From Lachnoclostridium sp. (lineage in GTDB: Bacteria; Bacillota; Clostridia; Lachnospirales; Lachnospiraceae), in contig JAETRR010000011.1 of the NCBI GenBank assembly GCA_021770065.1, forward strand, positions 1-64,000: 64,000 bases of DNA, in the 5' to 3' direction. Of the stretch, positions 9,301-17,396 are shown one piece after another. How positions within the stretch are numbered: position 1 is the stretch's first letter; each line of letters starts with the position of its first letter. A model generated the notes under the pieces. The model saw only the letters and a program-made list of their open reading frames with translations, ran no database searches and was not told the DNA's origin. Position numbers and translations under genes: made by a program.

Positions 9301-10413
9301 ATGGCAGCCAATACAAAAGCAAGAAATACAAGAGGGAGACAGGAGCACAAGCTGAGCAGAAAGCAGAAAAAGATCAGGCGCAGAAGAAAACTGATCGGAA
9401 TACTGGCCGCAGAGCTTTTGCTTCTTCTGGTTCTGGGCATCGGAGTCTGGGGACTTGGAAAGCTGGATAAGTTCCAGGATCTGGGGGTAAAGCCGGACGA
9501 GGTAGAGATGAATGATATGGATGATGCTACAGAAGAGGTGTTAAAGGGTTATACTAATATTGCGCTCTTTGGCCTTGACACACGCAAGATGGGGGATCTG
9601 GGAGCAGGGAACCGGAGTGACACCATTATCATTGCCAGTATCAACAATGAGACCAAAGAGGTTAAGCTGGCCTCCATATTCCGTGACACTTACCTGAACC
9701 GTGCCGATGATACCTACGGAAAATGCAATGCTGCGTACAAGGCAGGCGGGCCAAACCAGGCTATGGCTATGCTGAATACGAATTTTGATCTGAACATCAA
9801 GTACTTTGTCAGTGTGGATTTCCTGGCACTGATTAAGACCATTGATCTGCTGGGCGGGATTGATGTGGATGTGAAGGACAATGAGTGGGAATGGATTAAC
9901 AATTACATGTACGAAACGACAGCTGTGACCGGAGAATACGGTGTATTTGTGGAAGGACCGGGACTTCAGACTTTAAGCGGCATCCAGGCTACGGCTTACT
10001 GCCGTATCCGTGCTGTGGGCAATGACTATGGACGGACGGAGCGTCAGAGGACGGTGATCTCACTGATTGCGCAGAAGGCCAAGTCTGCGAGCCTTGGAAC
10101 GATCAACAAGATTATTGACGAAGTGTTTCCTCTGATTGCCACAAATATTCCAAAGGCAGAAATGATCAAGATTGCTGCCAGCATGATGTCCTATGAGATG
10201 GGGGAGACAAGCGGATTTCCTACTTTGAGAGAGGATGTAAAGATCAATAAGGCAGATGTCGTTGCGCCGGCTGATCTGGAGGCCAATGTAAGAGAGCTGC
10301 ATAAATTCCTCTTTGACGAGGACGATTACTATCCCTCGCCGACTGTAATCCAGTTTAATGATGAGATCTGCAGTCAGACGGGTGTATACGCAAAGGAAGA
10401 CAGCGGCACATAA
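9301..10413 (+). CDS. LytR-CpsA-Psr (LCP) family ligase
   Basis: A 370-residue LCP protein, the family that transfers undecaprenyl-linked glycopolymers to peptidoglycan on the outer face of the membrane. A very basic N terminus precedes one membrane segment (about residues 37-58). The LCP core shows GNRSDTI, the FRDTY basic site, NAAYKAGG, and the late arginine cluster RIRAVGNDYGRTERQR. ATG 9301 was chosen because AAAGGG lies at usual spacing; an in-frame ATG at 9274 is possible. It is followed by a strong terminator, which closes this transcription unit. It is the natural last step for the polymer started by the upstream priming transferase. Confidence 0.9.
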   Translation: MAANTKARNTRGRQEHKLSRKQKKIRRRRKLIGILAAELLLLLVLGIGVWGLGKLDKFQDLGVKPDEVEMNDMDDATEEVLKGYTNIALFGLDTRKMGDLGAGNRSDTIIIASINNETKEVKLASIFRDTYLNRADDTYGKCNAAYKAGGPNQAMAMLNTNFDLNIKYFVSVDFLALIKTIDLLGGIDVDVKDNEWEWINNYMYETTAVTGEYGVFVEGPGLQTLSGIQATAYCRIRAVGNDYGRTERQRTVISLIAQKAKSASLGTINKIIDEVFPLIATNIPKAEMIKIAASMMSYEMGETSGFPTLREDVKINKADVVAPADLEANVRELHKFLFDEDDYYPSPTVIQFNDEICSQTGVYAKEDSGT

Positions 10414-10424
10414 GACGGAAACTA

Positions 10425-10459
10425 AATGGACGAGGGAGTCAGAGCCTCGTCCATTTTTT
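10425..10459 (+). terminator. Rho-independent terminator after the LCP gene
   Basis: An 11-bp perfect stem (AATGGACGAGG with CCTCGTCCATT) around a nine-base loop runs into a T tract. It lies 12 bases after the LCP stop and 15 bases before the next start, so it separates the LCP unit from the following glycosyltransferase or attenuates into it. Confidence 0.9.
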
Positions 10460-10473
10460 GGAGACAGAGGTAT

Positions 10474-11379
10474 ATGAAGATTGATGTAATAATTCCGACC
10501 CACAGCCCCGGAAGAGAATTTGAAGAGCTTTTAAGGAGGCTGGAATCCCAGACCCGGGCGATTCATAAAATAGTGATTATGAATACACAGACGGGAATTT
10601 TTCCGGAAGAAGAGGTAAAAGCATATAAGAATACAGAGGTTCATCATCTTAAGCAGGAAGAGTTTGACCATGGAGGTACCCGGAACGCAGGCGCATCGTA
10701 TTCAGAGGCCGAATATCTGCTGTTTATGACCCAGGATGCCCTTCCGGCGGATGTGCATATGGTGGAACGGCTCGTTAAGTCCTTTGAAAATCCGAAGGTT
10801 AAGGTTGCCTACGCCAGGCAGATTCCCAGGAAGGACTGCCGGGAGCTGGAGCGGTACAGCCGCAGTTTTAATTATCCGGATGAAAGCCGGATCAAGACAA
10901 AAGAGGATCTGGACACTCTTGGGATCAAAGCGTTTTTCTGTTCGGATGTGTGTGCTATGTATGAGAGGGAAACATTTCTTAAGCTGGGCGGATTTGTGGA
11001 TCACGCTATTTTTAATGAAGACATGATCTATGCGGGAGGGCTGATAAAGAACGGTTACGGGATTGCCTATGTGGCAGAGGCCCGGGTGATTCATTCCCAT
11101 AATTACAGCGGTCTGAAGCAGTTTAAGCGCAATTTTGACCTGGCGGTTTCCCAGACAGACCATCCGGAGATTTTTTCCGGAGTTGTCTCTGAGCAGGAGG
11201 GGATCCGCCTGGTAAAGGAAACCGCGGCCCACTGTCTCAAAATAAAGAAACCGTGGCTTATATTTAGTCTTGTGTTTTTCAGCGGATGCAAGTATATTGG
11301 TTATAAGCTGGGAAGAAATTATAAGAAACTGCCCATGTGGCTGGTACGGCACTGTACAATGAGTCAGTGGTACTGGTAA
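10474..11379 (+). CDS. Family 2 glycosyltransferase
   Basis: A 301-residue GT2 enzyme beginning MKIDVIIPTHSPG, with FDHGGTRNAG near residue 65, TQDALPAD at the metal site near residue 87 and FNEDMIYAGGL near residue 180. The FDHGGTRN and TQDA motifs are those of rhamnosyltransferase-type enzymes. The ATG at 10474 is preferred to an upstream in-frame ATG that lies inside the terminator stem, since AGAGG sits just before it. It probably belongs functionally to the upstream polymer locus although a terminator intervenes. Acceptor and donor are unknown. Confidence 0.85.
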   Translation: MKIDVIIPTHSPGREFEELLRRLESQTRAIHKIVIMNTQTGIFPEEEVKAYKNTEVHHLKQEEFDHGGTRNAGASYSEAEYLLFMTQDALPADVHMVERLVKSFENPKVKVAYARQIPRKDCRELERYSRSFNYPDESRIKTKEDLDTLGIKAFFCSDVCAMYERETFLKLGGFVDHAIFNEDMIYAGGLIKNGYGIAYVAEARVIHSHNYSGLKQFKRNFDLAVSQTDHPEIFSGVVSEQEGIRLVKETAAHCLKIKKPWLIFSLVFFSGCKYIGYKLGRNYKKLPMWLVRHCTMSQWYW

Positions 11380-11384
11380 GAATA

Positions 11385-11422
11385 ATACGGAACTGGAAAC
11401 TACGGGACTGGAATAAGAGGAG
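11385..11422 (+). repeat. Double tail remnant of the structured repeat before glmS
   Basis: Two imperfect copies of the repeat tail follow each other (GGAACTGGAA, then GGGACTGGAATAAGAGGAG), the second giving the glmS ribosome binding site. No hairpin arms lie between them. This looks like a tandem element that lost its hairpin, or two nested tails. Confidence 0.6.
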
Positions 11423-11429
11423 ATTATCT

Positions 11430-13256
11430 ATGTGTGGAATTGTTGGTTACATCGGAAGTGAACAGGCGGCGCCCATTCTGCTGGACGGACTGTCCAGGCT
11501 GGAATACAGAGGTTATGACTCGGCAGGCGTAGCCGTATACAACGGAGAAAAGATCAAGGTCGTAAAAGCCAAGGGACGGCTGAAGGTGTTAAGCGAGATG
11601 ACCCATGACGGCGCATCCCTGCCGGGAACCATCGGTATCGGCCACACCCGCTGGGCGACACACGGCGCACCGTCGGACACGAATGCCCATCCGCATTACA
11701 ATCAAGATGAATCCATCGTGGTGGTACATAACGGTATCATTGAAAACTATTTAAAGCTGAAGAAAAAGCTGGTGGAACGCGGCTATACCTTCCGCTCGGA
11801 TACGGACACCGAAGTAGTAGCCCATCTTCTGGACTATTATTACAAAGGCGATCCCTTAGAGGCCATCGGAAAGCTGATGCACCGGGTGGAGGGTTCCTAT
11901 GCTTTTGGAATTCTGTTTGCCGATCATCCGGGAGAAATTTATGCGGCGCGCAAGGACAGTCCCCTTATCGTAGGAAGCTCCGAGAGCGGCAATCTGATTG
12001 CCTCCGATGTGCCGGCAGTTCTGCGCTATACCAGAGGTGTTTACTATATTCAGAACCAGGAGATTGCCAGGCTGACCAGGGACTCCATGACCTTCTACAA
12101 TATCGATGAGGAAGAGATTGAGAAGGAGCCCGTCACCATTGAATGGGACATCAATGCGGCGGAAAAAGGCGGCTATGAGCATTTTATGCTGAAGGAGATT
12201 TATGAGCAGCCTGGGGCTGTGAGGGACACTTTCAGCCCGAGATTGAAAAACGGGGAGATTGTCATTGAAGAGCTGGGAATGACGGACGAGGAGCTGCTGT
12301 CCGTGAAAAAGCTCTGCATTGTGGCCTGCGGTTCGGCTTACCATACAGGCATGACCTGCAAATATGTATTTGAGGGACTGGCAAGAGTTCCGGTGGAGGT
12401 AGATCTGGCCAGCGAATTCCGTTACCGTAATCCCATTCTGGAGGAGGGAACTCTGGTAGTCGTTATCAGCCAGTCGGGGGAGACGGCAGATTCTCTGGCG
12501 GCTCTGCGTGAAGCAAAGTCCCAGGGAAGGAAGGTTCTTGCCATTGTAAATGTAGTGGGCAGCTCCATTGCCCGCGAGGCGGATAACGTGATGTATACCT
12601 GGGCCGGACCGGAGATTGCCGTTGCCACGACCAAGGCGTACAGCACCCAGCTTATTGCCCAGTACCTTCTGGCCATGAAGCTGGCAAGGGTAAGGGGAAC
12701 CATAACGGATAAGACATTTAAGGAGATGCTCTCGGATCTGGAGCGTCTCCCGGCGCAGATTGAGCTGCTTCTGGGAAATAAAGAGCGGATTCAGCGGTTT
12801 GCTAACCGGTATCTGGCGGCCAAAGAGGTATTTTTCATCGGACGCGGCATTGACTATGCGATTTCCATGGAGGGCTCACTTAAGCTGAAGGAGACTTCCT
12901 ATATCCATTCGGAGGCGTGCGCTGCCGGAGAGCTGAAACACGGAACCATCTCTCTGATTGAGGAGGGAACGCTGGTAGCGGCCGTCTCCACCCAGGAGCA
13001 CCTGTTTGCCAAGATGATCAGCAATATTGCGGAGGTCCGCACCCGCGGAGCATTCGTGATGGCTGTCACCAATGTGGGAAATGTAGAGATTGAGAAAAAT
13101 GCGGATTATGTGATATATATACCCAGAACCAATCCGTACTTTACCAATTCCCTGGCAATCATTCCCCTGCAGCTGTTTGCCTACTATATTTCCCTTGGCC
13201 GCGGCTGTGATGTAGATAAGCCCAGAAATCTGGCCAAATCAGTAACAGTGGAGTAA
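11430..13256 (+). CDS. glmS: Glutamine-fructose-6-phosphate aminotransferase
   Basis: A 608-residue GlmS, the first step of UDP-GlcNAc synthesis (glutamine plus fructose-6-phosphate to glucosamine-6-phosphate). The N-terminal class II amidotransferase domain starts MCGIVGYIG, so Cys2 is available as nucleophile after Met removal, and has GHTRWATHG near residue 73. Two SIS domains follow, with CGSAYH, SQSGETADSL and the C-terminal DKPRNLAKSVTVE end typical of the enzyme. Length is normal. Only 50 bases separate it from the previous gene, too short for a glmS ribozyme, so that control is absent. Its cytoplasmic product feeds peptidoglycan and the surface polymers encoded upstream. Confidence 0.97.
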   Translation: MCGIVGYIGSEQAAPILLDGLSRLEYRGYDSAGVAVYNGEKIKVVKAKGRLKVLSEMTHDGASLPGTIGIGHTRWATHGAPSDTNAHPHYNQDESIVVVHNGIIENYLKLKKKLVERGYTFRSDTDTEVVAHLLDYYYKGDPLEAIGKLMHRVEGSYAFGILFADHPGEIYAARKDSPLIVGSSESGNLIASDVPAVLRYTRGVYYIQNQEIARLTRDSMTFYNIDEEEIEKEPVTIEWDINAAEKGGYEHFMLKEIYEQPGAVRDTFSPRLKNGEIVIEELGMTDEELLSVKKLCIVACGSAYHTGMTCKYVFEGLARVPVEVDLASEFRYRNPILEEGTLVVVISQSGETADSLAALREAKSQGRKVLAIVNVVGSSIAREADNVMYTWAGPEIAVATTKAYSTQLIAQYLLAMKLARVRGTITDKTFKEMLSDLERLPAQIELLLGNKERIQRFANRYLAAKEVFFIGRGIDYAISMEGSLKLKETSYIHSEACAAGELKHGTISLIEEGTLVAAVSTQEHLFAKMISNIAEVRTRGAFVMAVTNVGNVEIEKNADYVIYIPRTNPYFTNSLAIIPLQLFAYYISLGRGCDVDKPRNLAKSVTVE

Positions 13257-13277
13257 ATTTTGAGAAGGAACTGGAAA

Positions 13278-13506
13278 CAGTAATATCCTTTTCAACGCAC
13301 AAATCAATTTACAGACGCAGATTTTTGCGGCTGGAAATTGATTTAGGCTTAGGTGTGTTGGAAAGGATATTACGGAACTGGAAACAGTAATATCCTGACA
13401 ACGCACAAATCAATTTACAGACGCAGATTTTTGCGGCTGGAAATTGATTTAGGCTTAGGTGTGTTGGAAAGGATATTACGGAACTGGAATAGAACTGGAA
13501 TAGGAG
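13278..13506 (+). repeat. Structured hairpin repeat, tandem pair upstream of pyrF
   Basis: Two copies of the dispersed hairpin element in tandem with a 107-base period. Copy one pairs GTAATATCC (13280-13288) with GGATATTAC (13365-13373), copy two 13387-13395 with 13471-13479. Inside, AAATCAATTT pairs with AAATTGATT, leaving the conserved unpaired TAGGCTTAG on the 3' side, and CAG-CGCA/TGCG-CTG closes the apex. The second copy ends in a duplicated tail (GAACTGGAATA twice), then TAGGAG five bases before the pyrF ATG. Confidence 0.85.
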
Positions 13507-13511
13507 AAGTC

Positions 13512-14438
13512 ATGATTAATAAACTTATTGCAAAAATCGAAAAGACAAAGGCACCCATCGTAATCGGTTTAGACCCCATGCTGAACTATATTCCGGAGCA
13601 TATCCGGAAAAAAGCATTTGCAGAATACGGGGAGACTCTTGAGGGTGCTGCAGAAGCTGTCTGGCAGTTTAACAAAGAGATTGTGGATAAAACCTGGGAT
13701 CTGGTTCCGGCCGTGAAGCCCCAGATTGCCATGTATGAGCAGTTTGGAATCGAGGGTCTTAAGGCATATCAGAAAACGGTGGATTACTGCCACACAAAGG
13801 ATCTGGTAGTCATCGGCGATATTAAGCGCGGGGATATCGGTTCCACCTCTGCCGCCTATGCGGCGGGACATCTGGGGAAAATCCAGGTAGGGAGTAAATG
13901 CTATACGGCTTTTAATGAGGACTTTGCCACTGTGAATCCGTATCTGGGAAGTGATGGCGTAAAGCCTTTTATCGAGGTATGCCAGGAGGAGAATAAGGGC
14001 ATCTTTGTTCTGGTAAAAACTTCCAATCCTTCCAGCGGAGAGTTCCAGGATCGGCTGATTGACGGCCGTCCTCTCTATGAACATGTGGGAGAAATGGTTG
14101 CCCGGTGGGGCGAAGAGCATATGGGAGATTCCTACAGCTATATTGGCGCAGTGGCAGGCGCCACCTACCCGGAGATGGGAAAAGTTCTGCGCAGACTGAT
14201 GCCCAAAACCTTTATTCTGGTACCGGGCTACGGCGCCCAGGGCGGAACCGGTAAAGATCTCGTTCATTTCTTCAATGACGACGGACTGGGAGCAATCGTG
14301 AATTCTTCCAGAGGAATTATCGCGGCATATAAGCAGGAAAAATACGCTTCCTTCGGCCCGGAGCATTTTGCAGACGCTTCCAGGGCAGCTGTGGAGGATA
14401 TGGCGGCTGACATCCGTCAGGCGCTGGAGGGAAGATAA
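13512..14438 (+). CDS. pyrF: Orotidine 5'-phosphate decarboxylase, type 2
   Basis: A 308-residue OMP decarboxylase, which makes UMP from OMP in pyrimidine synthesis. The substrate-binding strand PIVIGLDPML lies near residue 14, and the catalytic lysine/aspartate strand reads VVIGDIKRGDIG near residue 97, the longer type 2 spacing. VPGYGAQGG near residue 237 binds the phosphate. The ATG at 13512 follows TAGGAG from the repeat tail; longer upstream frames run through the repeat and are not credible. It starts a pyrF-pyrK-pyrD operon. Confidence 0.95.
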   Translation: MINKLIAKIEKTKAPIVIGLDPMLNYIPEHIRKKAFAEYGETLEGAAEAVWQFNKEIVDKTWDLVPAVKPQIAMYEQFGIEGLKAYQKTVDYCHTKDLVVIGDIKRGDIGSTSAAYAAGHLGKIQVGSKCYTAFNEDFATVNPYLGSDGVKPFIEVCQEENKGIFVLVKTSNPSSGEFQDRLIDGRPLYEHVGEMVARWGEEHMGDSYSYIGAVAGATYPEMGKVLRRLMPKTFILVPGYGAQGGTGKDLVHFFNDDGLGAIVNSSRGIIAAYKQEKYASFGPEHFADASRAAVEDMAADIRQALEGR

Positions 14439-14459
14439 GGAAAATAAGAGGGACTGATT

Positions 14460-15233
14460 ATGAAGTACAAAGAGACGGCAGTGATCACAGAGCAGCGGGA
14501 AATAGCCCCGGATATATTCAGCATGTGGCTTCAGACGGATGCAATTGCAAAAGAGGCTGTACCGGGACAGTTTATTTCCCTGTACAGCCATGATAAAAGC
14601 AGAATGCTTCCAAGACCCGTCAGTATCTGTCAGATTGACGGGACGAAGGGAAGAGTCCGTCTGGTATACCGGATTGCCGGAAAGGGCACAGAGGAATTTT
14701 CCGGCTACGGAAAAGGGGATACCCTGGAAGTAGTGGGGCCTCTGGGCAACGGCTTTCCTCTCAATCGGGAATATGACAGGGTTTTTCTCGTGGGCGGCGG
14801 AATCGGAATACCTCCCATGGCAGGGCTTGCAGAAAGGCTGCCGGGTGAAAAGCTGATTGTAGCAGGTTACCGGAACAGCGAGGTTTTTTTGAAGGAAGAA
14901 CTGGAGAAAAACGGGAAGCTGTATCTTGCTTCCGAGGACGGAAGCGTAGGAACAAAGGGAAATGTGCTGGATGCCGTCCGGGAAAATCATTTAACTGCCC
15001 AGGCTCTTTTCGCCTGCGGTCCTGCCCCCATGCTCCGGGCATTAAAAGCCTATGCGGCAGAGCAGGGGATGGACTGTTATCTTTCCCTGGAGGAACGTAT
15101 GGCCTGCGGCGTGGGGGCCTGCCTGGCCTGTGTGTGCCGCTCGATGGATGTGGATGCCCATACCCACGTTAAGAATAAGCGGATCTGCAAAGATGGGCCC
15201 GTATTTTCGGCGGATGAAATTGATTTAGGCTAA
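14460..15233 (+). CDS. pyrK: Dihydroorotate dehydrogenase B electron-transfer subunit
   Basis: A 257-residue PyrK, the FAD and [2Fe-2S] subunit that passes electrons from dihydroorotate dehydrogenase to NAD. The FAD domain shows RPVSIC near residue 46 and GKGTEEFS near residue 75; the NAD-binding GGGIGIPP follows near residue 118. The iron-sulfur cysteines are in ERMACGVGACLACVC near residue 212 with a fourth cysteine in KRICKDGPVF. It sits 21 bases after pyrF and 22 before pyrD, as expected. Its last codons and stop coincide with a 25-base match to the dispersed repeat. Confidence 0.95.
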   Translation: MKYKETAVITEQREIAPDIFSMWLQTDAIAKEAVPGQFISLYSHDKSRMLPRPVSICQIDGTKGRVRLVYRIAGKGTEEFSGYGKGDTLEVVGPLGNGFPLNREYDRVFLVGGGIGIPPMAGLAERLPGEKLIVAGYRNSEVFLKEELEKNGKLYLASEDGSVGTKGNVLDAVRENHLTAQALFACGPAPMLRALKAYAAEQGMDCYLSLEERMACGVGACLACVCRSMDVDAHTHVKNKRICKDGPVFSADEIDLG

Positions 15234-15240
15234 GGTGTAC
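15216..15240 (+). repeat. Half-copy of the structured repeat at the pyrK stop codon
   Basis: Twenty-five bases from GAAATTGATTTAGGC through AAGGTGTAC are identical to the 3' arm of the hairpin repeats (for example at 50463-50482). They encode the final residues of PyrK and its stop. The 5' arm is not present. Either part of an element inserted at the gene end, or this junction donated sequence to the element. Confidence 0.65.
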
Positions 15241-15255
15241 CGAGAGGAGATGTAT

Positions 15256-16167
15256 ATGGAATTCAGAACAAGTGTAAATCTGGCAGGCGTGGAGCTGAAA
15301 AATCCCGTTATGACAGCATCGGGTACTTTTGGTTCCGGTGCGGAATACAGTGAATTTTACGATCTCGGGGCTCTCGGGGCAGTGGTCACGAAAGGCGTGG
15401 CGAATGTCCCCTGGCCGGGCAATCCCACCCCGAGAATTGCAGAGACAGCCAGCGGCATGCTCAATGCCATCGGCCTTCAGAATCCGGGAATCGATGTGTT
15501 TATAGAGAGAGACATTCCCTTTCTGCGCCGGTTTGATACGAAGATTATAGTGAATGTCTGCGGAAAAACCATTGCCGATTACTGCGAGGTGGTGGAAAAG
15601 CTTTCCGATCAGCCCGTGGACATGCTTGAGATCAATGTATCCTGTCCGAACGTCAAGGAGGGTGGGATTGCTTTCGGGCAGAAGCCGGAGGCTTTGGAGA
15701 CAGTGACAAGGGAAGTAAAGAAATATGCAAGGCAGCCGGTGATTATGAAGCTCAGCCCGAATGTGACGGATATCACAGAGATGGCCCGTGCCGCGGAGGC
15801 CGGCGGAGCGGATGTACTTTCGCTTATCAATACCCTTACGGGAATGAAAATCGACATTCACAGGAGGACTTTTGCCATCGCGAACCAGACAGGAGGACTT
15901 TCCGGCCCGGCTGTGAAGCCGGTGGCTGTGCGTATGGTATACCAGGCGGCCAGGGCGGTTTCCCTTCCGGTTATCGGTATGGGCGGGATATGCAATGGCG
16001 AGGATGCCATGGAGTTTATTCTGGCCGGAGCAGCGGCAGTGTCTGTGGGGACGGCTAATTTTAACAATCCCTATGCGGCGAAGGAGACGGCAGAGGGAAT
16101 CCAGGCCTATATGGAAAAATATCAAATAGGGGATATCAAAGATTTGATTGGAGCAGTACACTTATAA
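15256..16167 (+). CDS. pyrD: Dihydroorotate dehydrogenase B catalytic subunit
   Basis: A 303-residue class 1B dihydroorotate dehydrogenase (dihydroorotate to orotate, with FMN). Motifs: NPVMTASGTFG near residue 15, the catalytic-cysteine loop EINVSCPNVKEGG near residue 125, IMKLSPNVTD, and the FMN phosphate site GMGGI near residue 240. It pairs with PyrK upstream. ATG 15256 is chosen because GAGAGGAG lies six bases before it; in-frame ATG 15250 and GTG 15235 are less likely. The pyrE and pyrB genes are not in the window. Confidence 0.95.
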   Translation: MEFRTSVNLAGVELKNPVMTASGTFGSGAEYSEFYDLGALGAVVTKGVANVPWPGNPTPRIAETASGMLNAIGLQNPGIDVFIERDIPFLRRFDTKIIVNVCGKTIADYCEVVEKLSDQPVDMLEINVSCPNVKEGGIAFGQKPEALETVTREVKKYARQPVIMKLSPNVTDITEMARAAEAGGADVLSLINTLTGMKIDIHRRTFAIANQTGGLSGPAVKPVAVRMVYQAARAVSLPVIGMGGICNGEDAMEFILAGAAAVSVGTANFNNPYAAKETAEGIQAYMEKYQIGDIKDLIGAVHL

Positions 16168-16367
16168 AGACATCAGCCGCCGCGTGTTCCTCCGGGATAA
16201 TCAATGTGTTTGAACCGAGACACCGGCGATACGGACGAATCCGCACTCCTCCCGGAACTGACGCCGGGATTATTATAATGCCAAACGGAAAATAATGCAA
16301 GATAAGCACCCGTACTCTTCTCTCTGCATATCTTAGATCGTAAGAAAAAATGCAAAAAGGAGAGCTT

Positions 16368-17243
16368 ATGGCAACAAAGATTGTAGTAGATGCAGGACAC
16401 GGAGGAAGCAATCCGGGAGCCGTGTTTGAGGGCCGCAGGGAGAGCGATGACGCTCTGCGCCTTGCAATGGCAGTGGGAAAGATTCTGGAGTCAAACGGGT
16501 ATGACGTAACCTACACGCGAACAAGCGATGTGACCCAGTCCGTGGGGCAGAAAGCGGCAATTGCCAATGAGGAGGGAGCGGATCTTTTTGTATCCATCCA
16601 TCGGAATGCGGCGGAGTATCCGGGGCAGTACTCGGGGATTCAGACTTTAATTTATAATGACTCCGGAATAAAAAAACAGATGGCGGAAAATATCAATTCC
16701 AATCTGGAAGCGCTGGGCTTCCGGAACGCAGGCGTAAGCATCCGTCCCAATCTGGTTGTACTTAACAGCACGCAGATGCCGGCTCTTTTGGTAGAGGCGG
16801 GCTTTATCGACAGTGACACGGATAACCGTCTCTTTGACAGCCGTTTCCAGGCCATGGCCCAGGCCATTGCAGACGGAATCATGGAGACGCTGGAGGGCAC
16901 CCGTGTAACCTCAAGCAATGTGCCGGAGGAGGAACCGCAGGTGGAAGAACGGCATCGTCCGCCTCACCGTCCGCCGATGATGCGTCCCCCCATGCCTCCC
17001 ATGCAGCCCATGCCGCCCGAGGAGCCGGAGGAGCTTTACCGGGTTCAGGCGGGAGCATTCCGGGAGCGGCAGAATGCGGATAATCTTCTGCAGCTTCTGG
17101 AAAACGACGGATTTCCGGCCTTTATTGTGTACCAGGACGGCCTTTATAAGGTGCAGGTGGGAGCCTTCAGCCGTCTGAGCAATGCCATTGCCATGGAGCG
17201 GGAAGTACGTGAAAAAGGGTATAATACGTATATTACTACCTGA
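16368..17243 (+). CDS. N-acetylmuramoyl-L-alanine amidase with SPOR domain
   Basis: A 291-residue Amidase_3 enzyme that cuts the amide between MurNAc and L-Ala in peptidoglycan. Zinc ligands appear in DAGHGG near residue 10, in the glutamate of GRRESDD and in SIHRN near residue 72; the catalytic glutamate is in LVEAGF. A proline/methionine-rich linker (about residues 195-222) leads to a C-terminal SPOR domain (LYRVQAGAF ... LYKVQVGAFS), which binds denuded glycan at septa. No signal peptide is visible before the catalytic domain, so export is unexplained. AAAAAGGAGAG precedes the ATG. A terminator follows. Confidence 0.93.
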   Translation: MATKIVVDAGHGGSNPGAVFEGRRESDDALRLAMAVGKILESNGYDVTYTRTSDVTQSVGQKAAIANEEGADLFVSIHRNAAEYPGQYSGIQTLIYNDSGIKKQMAENINSNLEALGFRNAGVSIRPNLVVLNSTQMPALLVEAGFIDSDTDNRLFDSRFQAMAQAIADGIMETLEGTRVTSSNVPEEEPQVEERHRPPHRPPMMRPPMPPMQPMPPEEPEELYRVQAGAFRERQNADNLLQLLENDGFPAFIVYQDGLYKVQVGAFSRLSNAIAMEREVREKGYNTYITT

Positions 17244-17273
17244 GTATACAGATAATTAACAGTTATAGAAAAT

Positions 17274-17320
17274 AAAGCTGCTGTTCTGGAAACCGGACTG
17301 GTAATCAGAACGGCAGTTTT
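17274..17320 (+). terminator. Terminator after the amidase gene
   Basis: An A-rich start, CTGCTGTTCTG paired with CAGAACGGCAG (one G-U pair) around a 17-base loop, then TTTT. It lies about 30 bases after the amidase stop. Confidence 0.75.
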
Positions 17321-17396
17321 ATACTTTTCTTATGGATAATAGTTGAAAAAAGATGTGGTATCATATACCATAAGAAAGCAGGAGAAAATAAGACCA

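Noticed and set aside
11380-11429. glmS ribozyme upstream of glmS
   Set aside because: Only 50 bases separate the genes and they consist of repeat tails; the ribozyme core cannot fit.
13264-13506. Tandem repeats as a CRISPR array
   Set aside because: Only two units per site, units of about 107 bases forming hairpins, no spacers of uniform length and no cas genes.
13569-14990. 473-codon minus-strand frame opposite pyrF-pyrK
   Set aside because: Both plus-strand genes are clear enzymes with catalytic motifs; the antisense frame has no recognisable domain.
16168-16367. Riboswitch or terminator between pyrD and the amidase
   Set aside because: Only a weak CCCGG/CCGGG stem without a T run is visible; no known riboswitch motif was recognised.
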